Origin: Casp-actino8 sp964513215
Lineage (GTDB): Bacteria; Actinomycetota; Acidimicrobiia; Acidimicrobiales; Ilumatobacteraceae
Length of the DNA stretch: 10,156 bases
Assembly: GCA_964513215.1 (NCBI GenBank)
Contig: CAZELU010000059.1
Location: 1-10,156 of the forward strand
Direction: 5' to 3'
Positions 5,330 through 10,156 of this stretch are shown piece by piece (position 1 is the stretch's first letter; every line of letters begins with the position of its first letter). The notes under the pieces are model-generated. The model was given only the letters and a program-made list of their open reading frames with translations, was not told the origin of the DNA and did no database searches. The position numbers and the translations under genes were made by a program.

Positions 5330-8300
5330 TCACGGTGCATCAACCGGTTCGATCATCTGCACCACGTCGATCACGGTTCCGCGATCGACCCACAGACCTC
5401 GTCCGACGGCATCAGGCACCATCGACTCGGACACGCTGAAGAGACCGAGCAGATCGACGTCCTCATGACGGCTGCGTCCGAGCAACACACCCGATCGAAC
5501 ACGACGAATCGCAGCCAACCAGTGATCCGGTCGGGCCCGCAACGTGGCCGGGTCGATGCTGGCCACGATCATCACTTCCCCGCGCAGAGCCCGATTGACC
5601 ACCGCAGCATCGACGTCCACCCGATCGGCATCGTCGATCACCATCACATCCCGGCCGAGATCGCGACATGCGTCGGCAATGCGTCGCACCGTCCACGACT
5701 TTCCCGAACCTCGCGACCCGACGACCGCGAACACACCCGACGCCGCCATGGAGTCGACAGGAACAGTCATCGGTTGCAGACGACGAGCACACACTCCGAC
5801 AATCGATCGCGGCCTCCCGTCGGCCGCGATGTGCGTGGGCAAGGTCTGCACACCGTCGATCGAAGCGTCGTCCGCGACCACCTTGGGCATCCGGGCGAGT
5901 TGTGCGACGACCGAACCGCCGTCCACGGTCACCGCGAACCGCCCGCTGCATTCTCCGGTCCCCCGCCAGGTCTGCGAGATCCGAGCCACCAGGGCTGCGG
6001 GCAGAGCAGACGATCGCGACACCGTCAGGCACAAGCGCACCCCCGACTCTGCGCCGCGATCGACTGCTCGTTCGAGCCGTTCCCACAGCGCGAGGAGTTT
6101 CCGATCGGTCATGGTCTGCGCCCGCCATACGTCGGCGTCGTCGACGACGAGAAGAGTTCGTTCGTATGAACTCGCCGCATCGAGGATGCGTTCCACCATC
6201 TCGTAGTCGTCGAACCGACACACCCCGAGCAACGCTGGGCCGGCGAGAACCGAGCGAATCGCCAGCGGGTCGGCCGCAATCACTGCGATGCGACCGGTCG
6301 ATTCGCTGATCTGCCACGCTCGGGCGAATAAGGCGGCGGCATTCGTCTTGCCCTGGCCACGCGTCGCCTCGACGATCACATCGCTGGAAGCAATCGGCGT
6401 GAAGTGGTCATCGCGCTCGTCGGACCCGGGATCGACATCCACCACACCGAATGGACTCGGTGAATCGGGATCGAAGTCGACGACTGTGGGTAGCGGAGAC
6501 GTCCACGGAGCCGAGACCATCTCGCGATCGGCCCACGCCGCACGAACGCTCTCCACAACGTGGTGAAGCGAAGGTGAAGTGTCGGCGCACTGGAACACGA
6601 CCGGCTCGTCGTGACCCACGCGAACGATCGCCCGTCCCGGACTCCGGCGCGAGAGGAAGTGGGCATCGGGTACTCCCACCACGTCCATCGAGTCGGCCCG
6701 TGACTGCAGGCGCAGCGCGACGCGCACCGACGAGTTGGCGAGCAGGTCGGCCGACAGCGTCTGGCCTCCACGTTGAGTAGCCACCACCAGGTGCACACCC
6801 AGACTGCGTCCTCGTTGTGCAATGTCGACGAGCGATGCGACGAACGCAGGAACGTCGGACTGCAAACGGGCCAACTCGTCGATCACGATCACGAGCCGAG
6901 CCAGACCACTACCACTGACGTCCGAAACACCCGCATCGCGAAGCGCTCGCTCACGACGGCGAAGCTCGGCCCGCAGACCGGCCACGACGCGATCACCGAG
7001 GTCGTGGTCGAGGTCGGTGAGCAGACCCACAACATGCGGAAGACGAGCGCACGCATCGAATGCCGCTCCACCCTTGAAATCGATCAAGACGAACTGCACC
7101 TCGCTCGGCGAGTGAGCCACCGACAGACTCAGAACCAGCGACCGGAGCAACTCGCTCTTTCCCGACCCCGTCGTTCCGACCACGACGGCATGTGGTCCAT
7201 CACCCACCAGATCGAGGTCGAACCGCCCGTCGGCTGCCCAGCCCAGACGTGCAACCAGCGCGCCCCGTGAACCGCTCGCGGCGCACCGCTCGATCCAGGA
7301 CGGAGGAACCGAACCATCGGCGGGCCATCCGTCCCACAGGTCGGTCCAGCAGGTTCGAGTCGGCAGTGTCGCGTCGTGAGAATCGGGGTCGGTCCACGAG
7401 ACGAGACCGTGTACGACCGGCGCGGCCACATCGCGCGAGAACGAATCGACGATCGTTCCGGGAGATCCGACGTTCACGATCGACGAGCACTCCTCGGGAA
7501 GCGAGCGACGCTCCCGGGCGACCACCACCAACGACGCTCGACCGTCACGCACCAGCCGACGCCACGGCGAATGACGCACAGCGACATCGTCGGGTGATGT
7601 GGCGACGACAACCGTGTGCCGTCCGTCAGACACCTCCGTCGACACGTGGGGCAGGTCGCCCAGATCAGCGAGATCGTGATGACTCGAGCCGGCGAACATC
7701 ACCGACAGATCGGATGGTCCGACATGGCACGCGGCCCGCAACACCATCGCGCGCACGGTGTCGATTGCCATCGCCTCATCGGCTGAGACCACGCCGACAA
7801 TGGAACCCGGACCGATGTCGACCGTCTCGGGCACCATCAACGAGGTGTTCTCCTCGTCGGCGAGCGCTTCGATGGTCCAACCGATCGCGATCTGCCACTC
7901 ATCGTCGTCGCCCGGACGACCAGTCCAGAACCAGTCGTCTCCTGTCGCAACGATGTCGGCGAGGCGGTCGAGGCTCGGATGGCGCTGCTGCTTCTGCGTC
8001 ACGACACATCGGCGATGCGCGTGCACCGCTCGCGCGTTCGATCGCTCGACATCGTCCACCTCACCGTGCCATCGACTCACGGCGCGACGGTGCGACACCC
8101 GGGCCGTCATCCAGGTGATCACGGCCACGGCCAACGCGGTGACACCGAACAACGCAATCAGTGGTTGACCCGCGATGAACGACACCACCAATCCGACCAC
8201 CGCTCCGGCCACCATCGTCGACCACTGCGGTGGACGAGGCGGACTGGGCCGCGTGGGTGCTTCGAGACGCGTCGGCGGTGCGAGAAGCGGAACCGCAGCG

Positions 8301-8638
8301 CGCGGCGGGCGGTGACGCACACGTCGAGCAGCTGTGGGTACGCCACGAGGAGAGGGAACAGTGCCCCGCTCGATTCGCAGAATCGAATCGGCCACGACGC
8401 ACACGATCGAGTCGCGATCGCGCGAGATCACTCGCACCTCACCCATCGCCGGGGTCGCATCGAAACCATCGGACCGCAACGTGAGGCTGGCGTGATATGC
8501 GGCCAACCCCGGGTCGTCGAGCGACACCGCGGCCGTGGGCGATCGTCCCACCATCCAGGTTCCGAGGGGCAGAGCGAACGAACGGCCAGCCGCGGGGCCA
8601 CCGCACACCTGAATCGAGATCGTGTCGAGGGAAGTCAT
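5330..8638 (-). CDS. FHA-TM-triple-ATPase, FtsK/SpoIIIE superfamily (EssC/EccC-like)
   Basis: The 1102-residue protein resembles the membrane motor of type VII (ESX) secretion. Order: divergent FHA-like domain (about 5-92) with GRSP (31-34) and AYHASL, but Ala where the canonical SRxH serine stands; Pro/Arg-rich linker (95-138); two adjoining membrane helices (about 141-177); a spacer region; then three P-loop modules. Module 1 (about 455-690) is complete: GTTGSGKSE (488-496), DFKGGAAFD (520-528), HVVGLLTDLD (535-544), RAELRRRE, Walker B LVIVIDE (582-588) and QRGRSLGVHLVVATQR. Module 2 has A758-TRGQGKT and LLVVDDAD (829-836). Module 3 has GSRGSGKS (974-981) and VMVIDDAD (998-1005). Modules 2 and 3 are short and have Asp in place of the catalytic Glu, so probably only module 1 hydrolyses ATP well, as reported for EccC. 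The ATG at 8638 is preferred over GTG at 8677, which falls in an octamer repeat. No WXG100 partner is in the window. A DNA translocase is less likely, given the EssC-like layout. Confidence 0.8.
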   Translation of the reverse strand: MTSLDTISIQVCGGPAAGRSFALPLGTWMVGRSPTAAVSLDDPGLAAYHASLTLRSDGFDATPAMGEVRVISRDRDSIVCVVADSILRIERGTVPSPRGVPTAARRVRHRPPRAAVPLLAPPTRLEAPTRPSPPRPPQWSTMVAGAVVGLVVSFIAGQPLIALFGVTALAVAVITWMTARVSHRRAVSRWHGEVDDVERSNARAVHAHRRCVVTQKQQRHPSLDRLADIVATGDDWFWTGRPGDDDEWQIAIGWTIEALADEENTSLMVPETVDIGPGSIVGVVSADEAMAIDTVRAMVLRAACHVGPSDLSVMFAGSSHHDLADLGDLPHVSTEVSDGRHTVVVATSPDDVAVRHSPWRRLVRDGRASLVVVARERRSLPEECSSIVNVGSPGTIVDSFSRDVAAPVVHGLVSWTDPDSHDATLPTRTCWTDLWDGWPADGSVPPSWIERCAASGSRGALVARLGWAADGRFDLDLVGDGPHAVVVGTTGSGKSELLRSLVLSLSVAHSPSEVQFVLIDFKGGAAFDACARLPHVVGLLTDLDHDLGDRVVAGLRAELRRRERALRDAGVSDVSGSGLARLVIVIDELARLQSDVPAFVASLVDIAQRGRSLGVHLVVATQRGGQTLSADLLANSSVRVALRLQSRADSMDVVGVPDAHFLSRRSPGRAIVRVGHDEPVVFQCADTSPSLHHVVESVRAAWADREMVSAPWTSPLPTVVDFDPDSPSPFGVVDVDPGSDERDDHFTPIASSDVIVEATRGQGKTNAAALFARAWQISESTGRIAVIAADPLAIRSVLAGPALLGVCRFDDYEMVERILDAASSYERTLLVVDDADVWRAQTMTDRKLLALWERLERAVDRGAESGVRLCLTVSRSSALPAALVARISQTWRGTGECSGRFAVTVDGGSVVAQLARMPKVVADDASIDGVQTLPTHIAADGRPRSIVGVCARRLQPMTVPVDSMAASGVFAVVGSRGSGKSWTVRRIADACRDLGRDVMVIDDADRVDVDAAVVNRALRGEVMIVASIDPATLRARPDHWLAAIRRVRSGVLLGRSRHEDVDLLGLFSVSESMVPDAVGRGLWVDRGTVIDVVQMIEPVDAP

Positions 8639-8659
8639 GGCCCGAGCCGACCGCACGAC

Positions 8660-8718
8660 TCTCACCGCAGGTCTCACCGCTCGTCATCGCTCTCACTGTG
8701 GGGACCCCCGGTGAGAGC
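8660..8718. promoter_or_regulatory. Cluster of four TCTCAC(C/T)G octamers in a divergent intergenic region
   Basis: The 99 bases between the EssC-like gene and the sigma-like gene hold TCTCACCG at 8660-8667 and 8672-8679, TCTCACTG at 8691-8698, and the reverse complement CGGTGAGA at 8709-8716. The last two also form a perfect 8-base inverted repeat, GCTCTCAC (8689-8696) with GTGAGAGC (8711-8718), around a GGGGACCCC core. Repeated, partly inverted sites between divergent starts are the usual look of an operator. No TA dinucleotide occurs in the whole gap, so no ordinary TANNNT -10 box is available to either gene. Who binds is unknown; the neighbouring sigma-like protein is an obvious candidate. 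Confidence 0.5.
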
Positions 8719-8737
8719 ACGGGTGTCGAGTGCGGCC

Positions 8738-9592
8738 ATGAACACACACGACACCCATGCCCGCGCCCGCCTTCGTTCTCTCGGATACGAACCGGGGGTC
8801 GATCCCACGTGCACACGCCTGCCAACAGCGACCCGTCTGTGGCTCGAATGGAACGACCTGTCCGGCCGACGCCGCAACGTGGCCCGGGCCAACTCCTGGA
8901 ACCTTCCCGGTGAACCCGTTCGCCATCTCGACGAGGTGCTCGATCGATCCGGGTACGCCCAGGACGTGAAGAGCGTCGAGTGCGACGCCTACCTGTCCAC
9001 GTTGTCGGCCATCGCCAAGACCGACGAACTCGCCTGCCGCATCGTGGTCCAGCGAATCCTGCCCGGCATCATCGCCGTGGCCATCCGGCGTGGACGCATC
9101 GTCGACGGCGGCGCACCACAGGCGCTCGACGACATGGTGTCGGCGGCCTGGGTGGTGATTCGCAACTACCCGATCGACCGTCGACCCCACTGCGTAGCCG
9201 CCAACATGCTGCGCGACATCGAGTATCTGGCCTTCGTGCGCGACACCCGCTCGAAGCGCCACCGAACCGAAATGCCAAGCGACAACACGACGATCCTTTC
9301 GATGGGTACATCAGTCAATGCCCGCGGTGGAGCGACCGCGTTCGGGGTGTTGGTTGCCGCCGAGTCGAGTGACCCCACTGCCGACGAGGCCGAGTTCGGC
9401 TGCATCATGGACACACTTCGCCATCGCGGCCTGCGACCCATCGATGAAGTGGCGATCCGCGAAATGCTCACCGACTTGCAGAGTCCCGACTCGGCCCGTC
9501 TGGCGGGCATCTCACCACGGGCTTTGCGCGATCGGCGACACACCGCGATCAGCCGGGCGCGCGAACTCCTGGGGGTCGAAGTCAGCGCCTGA
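8738..9592 (+). CDS. Sigma-factor-like helix-turn-helix protein of unknown function
   Basis: The 284-residue protein has no signal peptide or membrane segment. After an N-terminal part rich in Arg and Trp (LRSLGYEPG, LWLEWNDLSGRRR, NSWNLPGEPVRHLDEVL), residues about 96-170 (DELACRIVVQRILPGIIAVA, DDMVSAAWVVIRNYP, NMLRDIEYLAFVRDTR) recall the helical region 2 of sigma-70 factors. A variable linker follows (171-212). The C-terminus (about 234-280: DEVAIREMLTDLQS, ARLAGISPRALRDRRHTAISRAREL) has the form of a region-4 helix-turn-helix. I assign it as sigma-like or a sigma-derived regulator, without proof of polymerase binding. The open frame continues far upstream, but that part is antisense to the ATPase gene. 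The ATG at 8738 is preferred, and in-frame GTGs at 8711 and 8723 are possible. No Shine-Dalgarno is seen. It is divergent from the EssC-like gene and overlaps the convergent ATPase end by 11 bases. Confidence 0.6.
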   Translation: MNTHDTHARARLRSLGYEPGVDPTCTRLPTATRLWLEWNDLSGRRRNVARANSWNLPGEPVRHLDEVLDRSGYAQDVKSVECDAYLSTLSAIAKTDELACRIVVQRILPGIIAVAIRRGRIVDGGAPQALDDMVSAAWVVIRNYPIDRRPHCVAANMLRDIEYLAFVRDTRSKRHRTEMPSDNTTILSMGTSVNARGGATAFGVLVAAESSDPTADEAEFGCIMDTLRHRGLRPIDEVAIREMLTDLQSPDSARLAGISPRALRDRRHTAISRARELLGVEVSA

Positions 9593-10156
9593 GACGAAGG
9601 CTGTTCGACACCACGAACACGCTCGACAACGCCATCGCCAACCCGGCGAGCACCGGGTTCATCAATCCGGCCACAGCGAGGGGAAGAGCGGCCACGTTGT
9701 AAGCGAAGGCCCAGAACAAATTGCCGCGAATGGTGCGCAGAGTCCGGCGACTCAGTTGCAACGCGTTCGGCACAGCACTCAGGTGGCCGCTCACGATCGT
9801 GAGATCGCCGGCCTCCATAGCGGCGTCGGTTCCCGTGCCCATCGCGATACCGAGGTCGGCCGCAACCAGCGCGGCGGCGTCGTTCACACCATCACCCACC
9901 ATGGCGACGGATCGGCCTTCGCTCCTCAGTCGCTCGACCACGGCCAACTTGTCGGCGGGCAGGACACCCGACATGGTGTCGGCCGCGTCGATGCCAACTT
10001 TCGAGGCCACATGGTGAACGGCGCCTTCGGCGTCACCCGAGACGATCATCGGCTTCACACCGAGTTCGCGAAGAGCGTCGATCGTCTCACGAGCTTCCGT
10101 CCGAGGTTCGTCGCGTACGACGAACCGAACGACCGGCTCGTCATCGATCAGTGCAT
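9582..10156 (-). CDS. Copper-type P1B ATPase, C-terminal part (cut by window edge)
   Basis: About 190 C-terminal residues of a heavy-metal pump are visible; the N-terminal metal-binding domains, the CPx helix and the DKTGT phosphorylation site lie beyond the window. Visible are RDEPRTEARETIDALRELG, the SGD motif (usually TGD) of the actuator-proximal hinge region, LPADKLAVVERLR, the Mg-binding hinge VGDGVND (near 9879-9899), and two final membrane helices. The last helices carry FAYN and MALSSVFVVSNSLRLRR; YN in TM7 plus MxxSS in TM8 are the marks of Cu(I)-exporting P1B-1 enzymes. It would therefore pump Cu(I) across the cytoplasmic membrane at the expense of ATP. The reading frame is open to the window edge, so its start lies outside. 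Its last 11 bases overlap the end of the convergent sigma-like gene. No copper regulator or chaperone is in view. Confidence 0.88.
   Translation of the reverse strand, partial: ALIDDEPVVRFVVRDEPRTEARETIDALRELGVKPMIVSGDAEGAVHHVASKVGIDAADTMSGVLPADKLAVVERLRSEGRSVAMVGDGVNDAAALVAADLGIAMGTGTDAAMEAGDLTIVSGHLSAVPNALQLSRRTLRTIRGNLFWAFAYNVAALPLAVAGLMNPVLAGLAMALSSVFVVSNSLRLRR

Noticed and set aside
4676..6169. Long plus-strand open frame (about 497 codons) opposite the hydrolase and the EssC-like gene
   Set aside because: Its product is rich in His, Arg, Ser and Pro with no recognisable domain, and both opposite-strand genes have intact family motifs. It is the antisense shadow common in GC-rich DNA.
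8639..8677. GTG start of the EssC-like gene at 8677
   Set aside because: The added 13 residues (RPAVRVVRSARA) are not FHA-like, and the codon sits within one of the repeated octamers; ATG at 8638 begins just before the first FHA strand.
7979..8737. Upstream extension of the sigma-like reading frame
   Set aside because: This part lies antisense to the N-terminal half of the EssC-like gene and reads as His/Arg/Ser-rich low complexity; the conserved-looking protein begins at the ATG at 8738.

Overview
The window looks like ordinary chromosome from a high-GC actinobacterium, most probably a member of the Acidimicrobiia (Ilumatobacter-like). This is inferred from gene families recalled from memory: a DUF3263/LytR_C pair, an actinobacterial-type Crp, an FHA-FtsK (EssC/EccC-like) ATPase, strong GC bias, and many genes without a Shine-Dalgarno site. 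No insertion sequence, phage gene, CRISPR array or other sign of recent transfer was seen. Coding density is very high, and no gene-free stretch exceeds 100 bases.

Layout from left to right. (1) Minus strand, 11-891: a DUF3263 protein overlaps by ATGA with a membrane-anchored LytR_C protein, resembling the Rv0430-Rv0431(virR) pair of M. tuberculosis. (2) Plus strand, 979-1605: a uridine kinase with a GTG start, apparently leaderless. (3) Minus strand, 1609-3923: a compact operon ispD-ispF-rlmB followed by tRNA-Thr(UGU); both internal gene junctions are TGATG stop/start overlaps. IspD and IspF are consecutive-pathway MEP isoprenoid enzymes (steps 3 and 5), while RlmB and the tRNA belong to translation. 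(4) Plus strand, 3953-4615: a Crp/Fnr regulator divergent from ispD. Only 29 bases separate the two starts, and two -10-like hexamers on opposite strands sit one base apart there. (5) Minus strand, 4616-8638: a dienelactone-hydrolase-family enzyme lies 12 bases downstream of a 1102-residue FHA-TM-triple-ATPase related to the type VII secretion motor EssC/EccC. No WXG100 substrate or other secretion gene is in view. (6) Plus strand, 8738-9592: a divergent 284-residue protein with sigma-like organisation. The 99-base gap between it and the EssC-like gene holds four copies of a TCTCAC(C/T)G octamer and contains no TA dinucleotide. (7) Minus strand, 9582 to the window edge: the C-terminal part of a copper-type P1B ATPase, overlapping the end of the sigma-like gene by 11 bases.

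Translation signals follow a pattern. The probable first genes of transcripts (udk, ispD, crp) have no Shine-Dalgarno but carry a TACCCT or TACCGT hexamer 7-8 bases before the start codon, as expected for leaderless mRNAs. Internal genes (ispF, rlmB, LytR_C) have GGAG-type sites. The parts most worth following up are the EssC-like ATPase with its divergent sigma-like partner and the repeated octamers between them, and the nearly superimposed ispD/crp promoters. Nothing here can be called a new system from sequence alone.
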